Numbered from the stretch's first letter, positions 18,486 to 27,909 are shown. The stretch is 64,000 nt of DNA from JAJPKK01 sp963807015 (GCA_963807015.1 CAWEAS010000008.1:868001-932000), one strand, 5' to 3'. Program-made: numbers and translations. Notes: a model not told the origin generated them from the sequence alone.

Positions 18486-19595
18486 ATGCACCCTCCCCTC
18501 TCGTCACGCGTCAAGCTTGCCCGTTTTGCCGAGTCCGCCGCCATCGGAACCCTGGGCGGGTTCCTGCTTGATGCAGCGAAATTTCCCGCGGCGTGGCTCG
18601 CGGGCTCGATGGTGTTTGCGGCGGTCGCGGCGCTTGCGGGCCGGCCGATCTACGTGCCGCCGTGGCTCGCGCGCGCCTCCTCGATTTGTCTCGGCATCAC
18701 CCTCGGCGGCGTGGTGACGCCCGCGACCCTGCGCGGATTTTCGACCTGGCCGCTGAGCATCGCGGCCGTGATCCTCGCCATGGTCGCCTCGACGTTCGCG
18801 ACCGTCACCTATCTCACCCGTGTCCACGGTTGGACCACTGTCAACGCAATCTTCGCCGGCACGCCCGGCGGTCTTGCGCAAGTGATGGCGCTTGCGAGCG
18901 ATGAAGGCCGCGACTGCGATATCCGCGGCATTGCCATCGTGCAGACGATGCGCGTCGTGATCCTCGCGGTGTGCGTGCCTGCGGTGCTGGCGATCGCCGG
19001 GCTTGCGGGCCCGGCACGGCTGCCGACGAGCGGCGTCACCGTCGCCGATGCGCCGTTGCAGTTCACGCTCCTGGTCGGGCTCTCGGTCGCTGTTGCGCTG
19101 TTGCTGCTGCGGCAAGGCTTTCCAGGCGGGCTAATCTTCGGTCCGATGTTGGTCTCGGCGACGCTGCACGGCACCGCCGTCATGAGCGTGACCATGCCGA
19201 CCGTGATCGCGACTGCTGGCATGGTCGGCATCGGCACCGTGAGCGGCGGCCGCTTCACCGGCACGTCGGTGCGGCTGCTGCTCGGCTATCTCGGCGCCGG
19301 GTTCGGCTCGTTCGTGGTTTCGCTCGTCGTTGCCGGGCTGATCGGCGCCGCGGTCACCGCGCTCGTGTCATTGCCGCTCTCCGACGTGATCGTCGCCTAT
19401 GCGCCGGGCGCCGTCGACGCCATGATGATCCTCGCGCTCGCGCTCCACCTCGATCCGGTGTTTGTCGGCGCGCACCACCTCACCCGCGTGTTCGTCGTTT
19501 CCCTCGGCCTGCCGATCCTCGCCCACGTCTTCGCCCCGCGCACCGCCAAGAGCAAAGCCCCGATGGTGCAGGAGGCTAAGCAAGCGCGGGAATGA
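18486..19595 (+). CDS. AbrB-family membrane transporter (putative ammonia monooxygenase-type)
   Basis: 369 residues with about ten membrane segments. It has the duplicated AbrB membrane family pattern: GTLGGFLLDAAKFPAAWLAGSMV in the first half with PLSIAAVILAMV, the signature GTPGGLAQVMALA near residue 120, and the matching APGAVDAMMILALAL near 300. Members are often annotated as ammonia monooxygenase, yet they are membrane proteins of unproven substrate, thought to be transporters or regulators of AbrB type. Start ATG 18486 fits the N-terminal basic stretch. Stand-alone gene. Confidence 0.85.
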   Translation: MHPPLSSRVKLARFAESAAIGTLGGFLLDAAKFPAAWLAGSMVFAAVAALAGRPIYVPPWLARASSICLGITLGGVVTPATLRGFSTWPLSIAAVILAMVASTFATVTYLTRVHGWTTVNAIFAGTPGGLAQVMALASDEGRDCDIRGIAIVQTMRVVILAVCVPAVLAIAGLAGPARLPTSGVTVADAPLQFTLLVGLSVAVALLLLRQGFPGGLIFGPMLVSATLHGTAVMSVTMPTVIATAGMVGIGTVSGGRFTGTSVRLLLGYLGAGFGSFVVSLVVAGLIGAAVTALVSLPLSDVIVAYAPGAVDAMMILALALHLDPVFVGAHHLTRVFVVSLGLPILAHVFAPRTAKSKAPMVQEAKQARE

Positions 19596-19606
19596 GGTGC
19601 AATCAC

Positions 19607-19722
19607 GTAGGGTGGGCAAAGGCGCTGAGCGCCGTGCCCACGTTGGACGTCGCTGCGTGGGCACGGCGGATCAATATTCGTGCCGTTTCGGCAATATCAC
19701 CGGCCGCCTTTGCCCACCCTAC
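19607..19722. repeat. Inverted repeat between AbrB-type gene and murA
   Basis: Starts GTAGGGTGGGCAAAGGCG and ends CGCCTTTGCCCACCCTAC, with an inner pair GCCGTGCCCACG/CGTGGGCACGGC. This is another dispersed palindromic element type often found in these genomes, here between convergent genes. Confidence 0.75.
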
Positions 19723-19754
19723 GAAATCAGCGCGCTCGCGAAAATTTGCAGGCG

Positions 19755-21047
19755 TCAGTTCGTGCTGATGCGGGAGATCTGCGCGCCGCAGGCGGAGAGC
19801 TTGTCCTCGAGGCGCTCGAAGCCGCGGTCGAGGTGATAGACGCGGTTCACCGTCGTCTCGCCCTCGGCGGCGAGCCCGGCAATGACGAGCGACACCGAGG
19901 CGCGCAGGTCGGTCGCCATCACCGGTGCACCCTTGAGCGTGCTGCGGCCCTCGATCGTCGCGGTCTCGCCATCAAGCGAGATGCGGGCGCCAAGCCGCAC
20001 CAGCTCCTGCACGTGCATGAACCGATTTTCGAAAATCGTCTCGGTGATGTGCGAAGTACCCTTGGCCCGCGTCATCAGCGCCATGAACTGCGCCTGGAGG
20101 TCGGTCGGGAAATCCGGGAACGGCGCGGTTGCGACGTCGACCGGCATGATGCCGGCGCCGTTGCGCGCGATGCGGATGCCGGCATTGGTCGGCGTGATCT
20201 CGGCGCCGGCGCGCACCAGCACGTCGAGCGCCGCCTGCAAAAGCTCCGGCCGTGCCCCTTCGAGGAGAACGTCACCGCCGGTCATCGCGACCGCCATGGC
20301 ATAGGTGCCGGTCTCGATGCGGTCCGGCAATACGCTGTGGCGCGCGCCGCCGAGGCGCGGCACGCCCTCGATCACGATGCGCGAGGTGCCCGCGCCGGTG
20401 ATCTTCGCGCCCATCTTGTTGAGGCAGTCGGCGACGTCGCCGATCTCCGGCTCACGCGCGGCGTTCTCGATCACGCTGGTGCCGTGAGCAAGCGAAGCCG
20501 CCATCAACGCCGTGTGGGTGCCGCCGACGGTTACCTTCGGAAACATCACCTCGCCGCCGCGCAGTCCCTTGGGCGCGCGCGCGATCACATAGCCGCCATC
20601 GATTTCGATCTCGGCGCCGAGGCTCTGCAGCGCGGCAATGTGGAGGTCGACCGGCCGCGTGCCGATAGCACAGCCGCCCGGCATCGAGACTTTGGCTTCG
20701 CCCATGCGCGCGACCAGGGGCCCGATGACCCAGAAGCTCGCCCGCATCTTGGAGACGAGTTCGTAGGGCGCAGTGGTGTCGACGATGTTCTCCGCCGAGA
20801 TCTGCAGCGTCTGGCCCTGGTAGGCGGTATCGCCCGGCCGTTTGCCGCCGAGCATGATGTCGACGCCATGGTTGTTGAGGATGCGCTGGAGCAGCCCCAC
20901 GTCCGCAAGGCGCGGCACGTTGTCGAGGATCAGCTTCTCCTTGGTGAGAAGGCTCGCGATCATCAACGGCAGCGCAGCGTTCTTGGCGCCGGAGATCGGA
21001 ATGGTGCCGCGAAGCTTTTCGCCGCCGATAATGCTGATGCGGTCCAT
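19755..21047 (-). CDS. murA: UDP-N-acetylglucosamine 1-carboxyvinyltransferase
   Basis: Catalyses transfer of enolpyruvate from PEP to UDP-GlcNAc, the first committed step of peptidoglycan synthesis, in the cytoplasm. 430 residues, full length, with the two-fold EPSP-synthase-like build. Visible marks are GGEKLRGTIPISGAKNAAL at the start (substrate Lys/Asn), the catalytic-loop cysteine in MPGGCAIGTR (fosfomycin-binding position, about residue 125), FPDFPTDLQAQ and the C-terminal RVYHLDRGFE. Cys at the loop predicts normal fosfomycin sensitivity at this step. Stand-alone on the minus strand. Confidence 0.97.
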   Translation of the reverse strand: MDRISIIGGEKLRGTIPISGAKNAALPLMIASLLTKEKLILDNVPRLADVGLLQRILNNHGVDIMLGGKRPGDTAYQGQTLQISAENIVDTTAPYELVSKMRASFWVIGPLVARMGEAKVSMPGGCAIGTRPVDLHIAALQSLGAEIEIDGGYVIARAPKGLRGGEVMFPKVTVGGTHTALMAASLAHGTSVIENAAREPEIGDVADCLNKMGAKITGAGTSRIVIEGVPRLGGARHSVLPDRIETGTYAMAVAMTGGDVLLEGARPELLQAALDVLVRAGAEITPTNAGIRIARNGAGIMPVDVATAPFPDFPTDLQAQFMALMTRAKGTSHITETIFENRFMHVQELVRLGARISLDGETATIEGRSTLKGAPVMATDLRASVSLVIAGLAAEGETTVNRVYHLDRGFERLEDKLSACGAQISRISTN

Positions 21048-21213
21048 GAATCCCCCGTATCGAAAAAAGGTCCGGCGTCCCCACGCCGGTGCATCCCAAA
21101 CCCTTCACCTAACCCGTGAAGCTTAAGGGAGCCTTGATCTATCCCGTTTCTCTTGTCGGCGACAATTCGGGCGGAATCGTGGGACGGGCACGCCCGCAGC
21201 CGCGGCCTCCCGG

Positions 21214-21420
21214 TCACTCCACGGTATCGCTGCTCTCGGCCGGTTGGACTGGGTCTGTGCCCGCCTCTTGCGGATCGTCCGGCGCCGGATCGCCGCCGGC
21301 TTCGGACCGCGCGCGCGCCTGCGTCTTGCGCCGCCGCAGATTGGACTTGAGCGCCGCCGCGAGCCGATCCGCCCGCGCCGTACGGGTCGTGTCGCGTCCG
21401 GTCGGATTTTGGGTGCTCAT
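21214..21420 (-). CDS. Small conserved basic protein of unknown function
   Basis: 68 residues from ATG 21420. The core RADRLAAALKSNLRRRKTQARAR is a strongly basic helix, followed by an acidic Pro-rich tail. Short proteins with this core are familiar next to murA in Bradyrhizobium-like genomes, which is why I count it as real. Function unknown; nucleic-acid or ribosome contact is possible from the charge alone. Confidence 0.6.
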   Translation of the reverse strand: MSTQNPTGRDTTRTARADRLAAALKSNLRRRKTQARARSEAGGDPAPDDPQEAGTDPVQPAESSDTVE

Positions 21421-21592
21421 GGCTGTTGATAACCGCGGCGGCCGGTGCGGTGCAAGCCGGCAATCCGGAGCCAAGCCGGCGATAAGCGAGGAGGCGATGC
21501 CCTCGCAACAACCGCGTCCTTGCACCGTGCCACCCCTTATGGCAGTTTCCGCCCGCCGCGCCGTAGCCGTTGATTTGCCGGCGCGGTCTTCT

Positions 21593-21667
<75 letters not shown>

Positions 21668-21883
21668 GGATATGCCCGTCAAATCGCGACTTCTGAGGCA
21701 GAGCACTCCCGTTTCTCCCAGCGCTCAACGCGAACGGAGAGTGAATTCCCCCAGCAAACTGGGGGAAAACTGGGGGACTTTGTTCGATAGGCGTTCTTGC
21801 GGTATGGCACGAGCTTCACAATAGACGGGGCGTATACGCGATTACTGAGATGCGGACGCGGGAAACGCCGTCGCGGCGACACA
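21668..21883. other. Junction between tRNA-Thr and the accessory region
   Basis: No gene supported. It holds a short direct repeat, AACTGGGGGAAA then AACTGGGGGACT, near 21757-21780, and sits exactly where an integrative element would begin behind a tRNA gene. Confidence 0.4.
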
Positions 21884-22375
21884 TCAAAACATGTTTTCCG
21901 ATAGCTGTAGTAGGTCCTGAGCGAGTTGTGCAGCGTCGTTCGCCAAGTCCATGATCTCCTCGGGATCAGCCGCCTTTATGTAGTTCTTCCGGAGTTCGTC
22001 TAGCTTCACCGGAAAGGTCACCGGTTTCGTCGCGTCGCGCAGTCGCCGGTGCAGCATGACGCTGGCTTCAGGGGTATCGTATGTGGGCCAATATTCGGAA
22101 TGAATGTAGAGGTTGCGGCTCGCGTTGATTTCGGCCGCACGCTCGACGACTTCGTGGAATTCTTTGCGCGTCGGCTCGTGGTCGATCTTGCCTTCGAGCT
22201 CTAGCAGCAATCGTATCTTCTGCGCTGCGCCGAGATGAGCGACGAAGGCAGCGCCAACGTCCTCATCTTGCTTTAGGAGGTACATGAGCGCGCCCCCTAA
22301 CGCGACTTCGAGCTCGTTGAACCCGAGTACCAGATGCCCGAGCGCAGGCGCGACTTTTTCGAACGGGTCAGTCAA
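21884..22375 (-). CDS. Unknown protein with an Rx4H (HEPN-like) motif
   Basis: 163 residues, all-helical in appearance, from TTG 22375; 11 bases downstream of the preceding gene's stop and so part of the same operon. Near residue 98 it reads SRNLYIHSEYW, an R-x4-H arrangement as in HEPN ribonucleases. The surrounding helices (LGHLVLGFNELEVALGGAL, AAQKIRLLLELEGKI) fit the four-helix HEPN build. HEPN proteins are common in toxin-antitoxin and antiphage systems. The family cannot be named without a profile search. Confidence 0.7.
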   Translation of the reverse strand: MTDPFEKVAPALGHLVLGFNELEVALGGALMYLLKQDEDVGAAFVAHLGAAQKIRLLLELEGKIDHEPTRKEFHEVVERAAEINASRNLYIHSEYWPTYDTPEASVMLHRRLRDATKPVTFPVKLDELRKNYIKAADPEEIMDLANDAAQLAQDLLQLSENMF

Positions 22376-22386
22376 CGGTCGATGAC

Positions 22387-23118
22387 CTAGAACGGAATTT
22401 CAGCGTCCATTTCGCTACGCGCGAAGGGCGGCTGCGGCCCCCGCGGCTCGGCAGATTTCTGAGGTGGCGGAATCTGCTTTCGGGGTGCTGGTGCCGGGAG
22501 GCTCTTCGTTTGATCGGCGTGTTTCGACCCCCAAATCAAGCCCGACACGCTCTCGATGAATTTTCTCACCGGGTTCATGTGCTGGGCCGCTTGGCCCAAC
22601 ACACCGGCAGCTTCGATAGTGAACGCCGCGAGGATTTGATAGCGGAAACGGTCGCGGTCGACCTCAGCCTGAAGGTCGTTGAGTCGGTCGAGAAGCGCTT
22701 CCCGCTTCCAGTCGTCGACTTCGAGCTGCTGGATGATCTCCCGGATTTGCGCGATGTGGTGATTGAGGACGCTTCGCGTCTTCGCGTCGAGCCTCACCAC
22801 GTAGCGGCTGTCGCGGCGAGCGCGGCGGATTTGAAGCGAGGTGATGTAGTGGTCGAGCTCGGACTGGAACAGGCGGTAGCTATCCCAGTTCAAATTGGCG
22901 ACTGCGGGGACCGTCAGCTCCGTATGGAAGCCAAGCCCCAGCTCCTGCGCCGCGCTGGCAGTACGGCGCATGTACTCCATGTAGTGGTCGGCCGGGAAGT
23001 ATTGGTCTGGGTCGAAGGGGTCCGTCTTTTTGTCGCGGTCGGCGCGAAAGCGCTGCTCCAAGATGAGGAACGCTGCTTCCTCTTCCTCGGGCAAATCCTC
23101 GTACAGGCTATCCGTCAT
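22387..23118 (-). CDS. Unknown coiled-coil protein
   Basis: 243 residues from ATG 23118. Residues 85-165 look like a long charged coiled coil (KTRSVLNHHIAQIREIIQQL, LLDRLNDLQAEVDRDR), followed by a possible amphipathic stretch (AAFTIEAAGVLGQAAQHM) and a disordered Pro-rich C-terminus (PAPAPRKQIPPPQ) ending in DAEIPF. That tail resembles interaction tails seen on DNA-repair or SSB-like proteins, but this is only a likeness. Middle gene of a three-gene operon. Confidence 0.7.
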   Translation of the reverse strand: MTDSLYEDLPEEEEAAFLILEQRFRADRDKKTDPFDPDQYFPADHYMEYMRRTASAAQELGLGFHTELTVPAVANLNWDSYRLFQSELDHYITSLQIRRARRDSRYVVRLDAKTRSVLNHHIAQIREIIQQLEVDDWKREALLDRLNDLQAEVDRDRFRYQILAAFTIEAAGVLGQAAQHMNPVRKFIESVSGLIWGSKHADQTKSLPAPAPRKQIPPPQKSAEPRGPQPPFARSEMDAEIPF

Positions 23119-23178
23119 GCACTCACCTCGCCACGCTGCGCTGCGGGCAGCAGCCCGGAGCCTTCGTTTCAGAACCGC

Positions 23179-23802
23179 TTAAGCGGCCTCGACCGCGGCC
23201 TCCTGAGCTTTGAAGAAGCTGTCGATCCAGGCGAATTCGGAGGCGACCATCATGTCTAGGACCTGCGGGGTACCATCGACGACGAGAAGCTCTTTCTTTC
23301 GGAGGTCCAGAATTCCTGCTCGGCAGTCCGCGAATTCGCCAACACAGAGATGCTTCTGCATCAGGTGGTTGCCCAGGATCACCGAGTTTTTGGCGAGATG
23401 GGTCGTCTTCGAGTACCAGAGCTGAACGATGTACCGTTTGGCGTCGCAGATATAGCCGAACTCGGGTTCGAGCTTGACGGTCACGTATTTGGCGGGCGTC
23501 ATGACGCTGCTGGTCGGAGCCTCGAAGAATGCCTCGGGAGCAGACTTTTTTGACCAGGCGGAGAGGGCCTTTAGCGCGGCCATGTTGCACTCGCGCTCAA
23601 CGTCCCGGCCAACGATTTCCTGGATGGGCTTCAGCGCCTCGGCGTACGGCTTGCCGCCGATTGTCATTGCATGCGCGGAGTCCTTCAACATCCAGTAGAA
23701 TTGGTAGCCACCTGGCTTGAGATATTTCCCGTACTCCTGGACCTTCTGCGGAGTACCTTTGGTCAAAATCTTCAAGAACGACATCAACGATATGGTCGGC
23801 AT
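23179..23802 (-). CDS. Unknown protein, first gene of the tRNA-adjacent operon
   Basis: 207 residues from ATG 23802, which is preceded by GGAGG at ideal spacing; the frame before it is discarded. Contains KPGGYQFYWMLKDSAH near the start and a tract with several Cys (ERECN, YICDAK, HLCVGEF, DCRAG) and His residues, which could bind a metal. The C-terminal part LLVVDGTPQVLDMMVASEFAW looks folded. I do not recognise the family. It heads the operon with the coiled-coil and HEPN-like genes. Confidence 0.7.
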   Translation of the reverse strand: MPTISLMSFLKILTKGTPQKVQEYGKYLKPGGYQFYWMLKDSAHAMTIGGKPYAEALKPIQEIVGRDVERECNMAALKALSAWSKKSAPEAFFEAPTSSVMTPAKYVTVKLEPEFGYICDAKRYIVQLWYSKTTHLAKNSVILGNHLMQKHLCVGEFADCRAGILDLRKKELLVVDGTPQVLDMMVASEFAWIDSFFKAQEAAVEAA

Positions 23803-24332
23803 GGTGCCTCCGGTTGTCGGTTGCGCGAACGCGACGCGGAACGTCATCTTGTGATTTGCTCCTGCGGCACTCTGGACATTTCTCCGCCGAGCAATAAAGT
23901 CGCGGCTGAGAATCAAGCGGTGCTCGAGGCGCAGGGACGCAAAAGGCGGGCCCTCAAATCACTGTCTCAAATCGTAGGCGCGCGCTGCGGTTGTGCAACA
24001 GTTGCGGCGGCGGTTTTGGCGATTGATTCACAGCTATCCACGCAAGGTTCATGCGCTAGAGGGCGTTTAGACGCCTTTTGCGCGATACTTGGGGTTACTT
24101 CGGGATGGCTGGTTCGGGCCGTTGTGAACGGAGCCGTAGCCGTCTCCGCCCCTGCAAGGGCTCGAATGGACTCGCTGATTAAGAGGCAGCTCGTTACCCC
24201 GCAAAATCAAGAGCTTACGGCGCCAAAAAGTGTCAAACCGCCCTCTGAGGATCAATGACTTAGGCGCGTTTTGTCAAACCCAAGGCGATGCTGGCAACAG
24301 TCATGGAAGGCGCGTTGCGCCCATTTCCGGTC
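23803..24332. other. Gene-free stretch between the unknown operon and the Gabija-like pair
   Basis: About 530 bases. Open frames here are short or antisense to genes and lack start signals. It must hold the promoter of the operon running left from 23802 and the end of the helicase transcript, but no clear promoter or terminator could be picked out. Confidence 0.4.
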
Positions 24333-26105
24333 TCACTCTTCCAGACGGTTTTGCACCTCCTGAACAAACGGTGACGGCTGTGCGGCATTGTACATTAGGT
24401 GTAATTCGGCCTCGGCGCGGGTGAACCCCACATAAAAGAGCCTGCGGGCTTCCCGGACACTCGCGTTCCTCCGAGGGATACGGCCATTGTCCATCCCGAA
24501 TAGGACCACGACGGCGAACTCGCGTCCCTTTGCACTGTGGAGTGTCGAAAGATTGATTCTATCACTGCCTTCGCCGAATCCGCAGAATAGGCCGAGTGTC
24601 ATGTCCTGTACGTCGCCTTCCGGGCCTATGCGCTGAATGAAGGCATCTAGCACGGCTCCTTCCTCATCCAGCGTCCGGCTGCGTTCGATCATTTCTTGTA
24701 TCAAACCTTGGCGCAGCTCATGCAGCCAACCATGTAGGCTGGCGGCACTATCTCGGCGTTCCCAAAGCAGGCTCAGAAGGCTTCGGCGGAAGTCCGGTCT
24801 CGTCTCCTGTGAGACCAGGACCTCGGCGAAGATCCGATTGCCTTCGGCTACGAGTTTCGAGAAGCGGGGTGTGCCGCTTCGCCAACCGTTGCAGCACCAA
24901 ACCGCGCACAATTCGAGCCAGCGCATTAAAGGGCTTGAGCGCGGATAGAGCGCGTTCGTATCACTACGGATTGTACCCAGCCCGTACTCTTCTGCTGCTT
25001 TAGCCACGGCATCCCCGATCCATGCCGCTGGATATAGGATCGCAATCCGGCCAAGCTTGAGCTCAGGTATTCGCTCCATGGCCTCGGGCAGCACCGTTGA
25101 AAACAGGAAGTCAGCTTGTCGACTGTAATCGCCCGTTCCGGGATGAAAAAAAATAGTGCCTTCCGCCGCGCCTTCGGGAGCTGCATAGCCGCGCTCTTCT
25201 CCCAAAGCGTACTCGGATGCGGTCACTATTTTTGAACCGCACCTGTAGTTGAGCCTTAACTGCACCTTCTCGACATCGTCCCGTTCGGCGACTTGCTGTA
25301 ACAACTCTGGATACGCGCCGGTGAAGGCGTAAATCGATTGATCAACATCCCCGACTGCGAATAGCCGTATACCCGTTTTGAAGCATAAGCCCAGCACCAT
25401 TCGGTGCAGGGCCAGTCCGAGGTCTTGGTACTCATCGACGACAAGAACAGGATACTTAGCGAGGATAGCCCTGCGTACCCATTCATTCTCGCGAAGAGCA
25501 CGCAATCCAAGCAGCGGCATATCGTCGAAATCAATTACCCCAATACGACGCAGTTCCTGCTCGTAGGCCTCAACCAGCCTTGAGAGTTGTGGGTCCCTGT
25601 CGCGCCATTCCTTGCTATCCCTGTTTAGAAACGACCGCCGGTAGCAACTCATCGGGAGGTCCCAATCCTGCGGATTATCGGGCCCCCCAATTGCACGCCT
25701 GTAAGCAGCTTCCAGCGCGATCCTGTGTTGTCGCACGGTGGCAACCCCGAAATTCTCCGGTAACCCAAGTCTAGCCGTCTTGGCGTACGGCAGCACGATT
25801 TGCGTAAGGGAAAAAGAATGGACCGTTCCAATGAAGACACGCCTGGTTGGTTCGACGCCCAGCGCTGCGAGGCGCTGTTCGAGTTCACGTGCGCATTCGT
25901 TATTGTAGGTGACGCAGGCGAGGCCGCGGGGCTCATCGATATCCTCGGCAAGAATCCGCGCCAGTTTGATCGTCAGCGTCTTCGTTTTGCCGCTTCCAGG
26001 TCCGGCAAGGACCACGCAATGACCTGTCGAGTTATAGGCCTCCCATTGACCGACGTTAGAACGCAAGTCCTCGGCAGCCCGTAGATATAACGAACGGTCA
26101 GACAC
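24333..26105 (-). CDS. gajB: UvrD/Rep-like helicase, GajB-type (Gabija)
   Basis: 590 residues from GTG 26105, which overlaps the nuclease gene's stop by eight bases. All SF1 helicase motifs are visible: Walker A GPGSGKTKTL, VVDEYQDLG, GDVDQSIYAF, LNYRCGSK, STLHSAKGREFAVV and LFYVGFTRAE. With the OLD-family partner upstream it matches the Gabija layout, in which GajB helps the GajA nuclease sense nucleotide depletion or DNA ends in phage infection. It is somewhat longer than the roughly 500-residue type protein. A host repair helicase would rarely sit directly behind a TOPRIM-ATPase gene. Confidence 0.82.
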   Translation of the reverse strand: MSDRSLYLRAAEDLRSNVGQWEAYNSTGHCVVLAGPGSGKTKTLTIKLARILAEDIDEPRGLACVTYNNECARELEQRLAALGVEPTRRVFIGTVHSFSLTQIVLPYAKTARLGLPENFGVATVRQHRIALEAAYRRAIGGPDNPQDWDLPMSCYRRSFLNRDSKEWRDRDPQLSRLVEAYEQELRRIGVIDFDDMPLLGLRALRENEWVRRAILAKYPVLVVDEYQDLGLALHRMVLGLCFKTGIRLFAVGDVDQSIYAFTGAYPELLQQVAERDDVEKVQLRLNYRCGSKIVTASEYALGEERGYAAPEGAAEGTIFFHPGTGDYSRQADFLFSTVLPEAMERIPELKLGRIAILYPAAWIGDAVAKAAEEYGLGTIRSDTNALYPRSSPLMRWLELCAVWCCNGWRSGTPRFSKLVAEGNRIFAEVLVSQETRPDFRRSLLSLLWERRDSAASLHGWLHELRQGLIQEMIERSRTLDEEGAVLDAFIQRIGPEGDVQDMTLGLFCGFGEGSDRINLSTLHSAKGREFAVVVLFGMDNGRIPRRNASVREARRLFYVGFTRAEAELHLMYNAAQPSPFVQEVQNRLEE

Positions 26106-27909
26106 GAGCGGCCACGAACCTGATTGCTGCGTCGATGTAGGGCGGCGGTGCTTCAAGACCGCTCATCCGCGATGCTAGCCTCTGGGCGAACCGTCCCTTG
26201 CCTATACTCTCGACCATCGAAAGGAATTGTGCCTGGTCAAGTGACCCATGCTCATCCTCCCAAGCATCGATTAACTCGGTACGCTGCTTACCAAATTGGG
26301 CTTCGCGCAAGTTTTCAATGATTGCTTCGGCGTAGCCCCCTTCGAATAGGTCGATTTCGAGAGTCTTGAAGTTCGAAAAGATGCCGAATTCCTCGCAACG
26401 CTTGCAGAAATCGCCATAATCATCGATCCCCTTCAACTCTGCGATAAGCTCATCTGCGTCTTCACCCGTTTTGGCTTGTTCGATGGTGGCGACGAGCGTG
26501 AGCGTGCGGCTATATCCGAGTGGAGTCCTGTCACCGTTGCGCGGATCCCAGTCGGTAACTATAGCAAATGGGATTCCCAATCCGGTGAGGAACTTCGCGT
26601 ACGGCTGAAAATTCGTGCCGCTCACCGAACAGACTGTTATGCCTAGAAGATCGAGTTGGATATCCAGCATCCTTGCGAATTCAGGTACGAGAAAGCGTTC
26701 AGCATCGCCCTCGACCAGAATGACCCCTCGCGCAAATAAGATCTCAGCGCGCGTAACGTCGAGGTACCGCGTCAGATCGTCAACCTCGCTATCGTCGAAT
26801 TCCAGCGAAGCCGTCGAGCGGCCAATGGTTCCATCCTCGGGCGTATCCTTCAGCAGCAGGATCGAGCGTAAAGGGGCCACACTCGCTATATGCGGAGAGT
26901 GGGTCGTTAAGAAAATCGAAAGCTGGTCGTCCTCTCCGATGCTCACGAAAAGATGTCGATAGACCGATCTCTGCAAATGAGGATGGAGGTGGGCTTCCGG
27001 TTCTTCAATTGCCAGAATGGTGTGGTCTCGCGTGTTTTCCTTCATCATACGCTTCAGTTGAAGCGCTTTTAGAGTAAGGAAGATCAGATTGGCGGAACCG
27101 AGACTTGCGTCATTGATTCCACGCGTGCCTTCGTCAATCAGAAGTCTGATGTTGCGGAAGAGGCGGGCCGGGTCGGAAGGCGCAAAGCCAAGCCGCGGCT
27201 TAACGTCCTGACGAGGGCCACTCATCTCAACGAAGAGCTCGCCGATGCTTTTTTCGAGAGCTTCAACCCGATCGAATTTCGTCATCTGCTGGGTCGCTGA
27301 TTCAACCTGATCTGAGATCTCCTGAAGATCGTCCCTGTCAATTCCGCTGAATGCCTCCTCGATTAAGGGCCGGAGTGGTGAGTGGCGCCAACTTCCCAAA
27401 TCGCCTTCAGCGTCCCTCAACGCCGGGAGCAGATCCATAGCGATCCGCCGGCGGAAATCATGACCGAACTCCTTCGCTTCATCCTCCCCGCCGTAGCAAA
27501 TAAAGTCATAATCGTCGTCGCTTGCCGGATCACCTTCGAGATCGGCGCGCGGCCGAAATTCATAGGTCAAACGCACAGTGTCGGGGTCATCATTCAGCCG
27601 AAAGTCGGTTATGACCGCCAGAACGTCCATGTCGCCCTGGAAATCCTTGATTTCGACCGAGACGACGATCTTATCGTCGGCATCGGGACTTTCGAGCCCA
27701 TCCCAGAAATCAGCAAGAGTCAGCTGCCGAGAACTGTCGGGCAACGTTGGATCGAAAATCAAGCGAAGGGCGTAGAGAAGATTGCTTTTTCCGACGCGAT
27801 TCTCACCGACGACAACGACGTTTCCACGAAGCCCGACATCCAGGTCAAAAAAATTGCGAAAATTCGAAATATAGATGCGCGAAAGATGCATCAGATCCGG
27901 TCCCGTCAT
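26098..27909 (-). CDS. gajA: OLD-family ATPase/TOPRIM nuclease, GajA-type (Gabija)
   Basis: 603 residues. The N-terminal ABC-type ATPase begins with ISNFRNF, Walker A GENRVGKSNLL (about residues 36-46), Walker B AIEEPEAHLHPHL (about 300) and FLTTHSPHI. A TOPRIM nuclease domain follows with VILVEGDAE near 395 and the metal-binding VTDWDPR near 450. This order is that of class 2 OLD nucleases, which lie next to UvrD-like helicases and include GajA, a sequence-specific nicking nuclease active when ATP falls. Start is uncertain between ATG 27909 and ATG 27891; the frame before 27909 looks non-coding. Confidence 0.82.
   Translation of the reverse strand: MTGPDLMHLSRIYISNFRNFFDLDVGLRGNVVVVGENRVGKSNLLYALRLIFDPTLPDSSRQLTLADFWDGLESPDADDKIVVSVEIKDFQGDMDVLAVITDFRLNDDPDTVRLTYEFRPRADLEGDPASDDDYDFICYGGEDEAKEFGHDFRRRIAMDLLPALRDAEGDLGSWRHSPLRPLIEEAFSGIDRDDLQEISDQVESATQQMTKFDRVEALEKSIGELFVEMSGPRQDVKPRLGFAPSDPARLFRNIRLLIDEGTRGINDASLGSANLIFLTLKALQLKRMMKENTRDHTILAIEEPEAHLHPHLQRSVYRHLFVSIGEDDQLSIFLTTHSPHIASVAPLRSILLLKDTPEDGTIGRSTASLEFDDSEVDDLTRYLDVTRAEILFARGVILVEGDAERFLVPEFARMLDIQLDLLGITVCSVSGTNFQPYAKFLTGLGIPFAIVTDWDPRNGDRTPLGYSRTLTLVATIEQAKTGEDADELIAELKGIDDYGDFCKRCEEFGIFSNFKTLEIDLFEGGYAEAIIENLREAQFGKQRTELIDAWEDEHGSLDQAQFLSMVESIGKGRFAQRLASRMSGLEAPPPYIDAAIRFVAARV

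Noticed and set aside
16762..18717. 651-codon plus-strand frame across the sensor kinase
   Set aside because: Lies antisense to the SSS/kinase gene, has runs of Arg/Asp/His, and ends without domain content.
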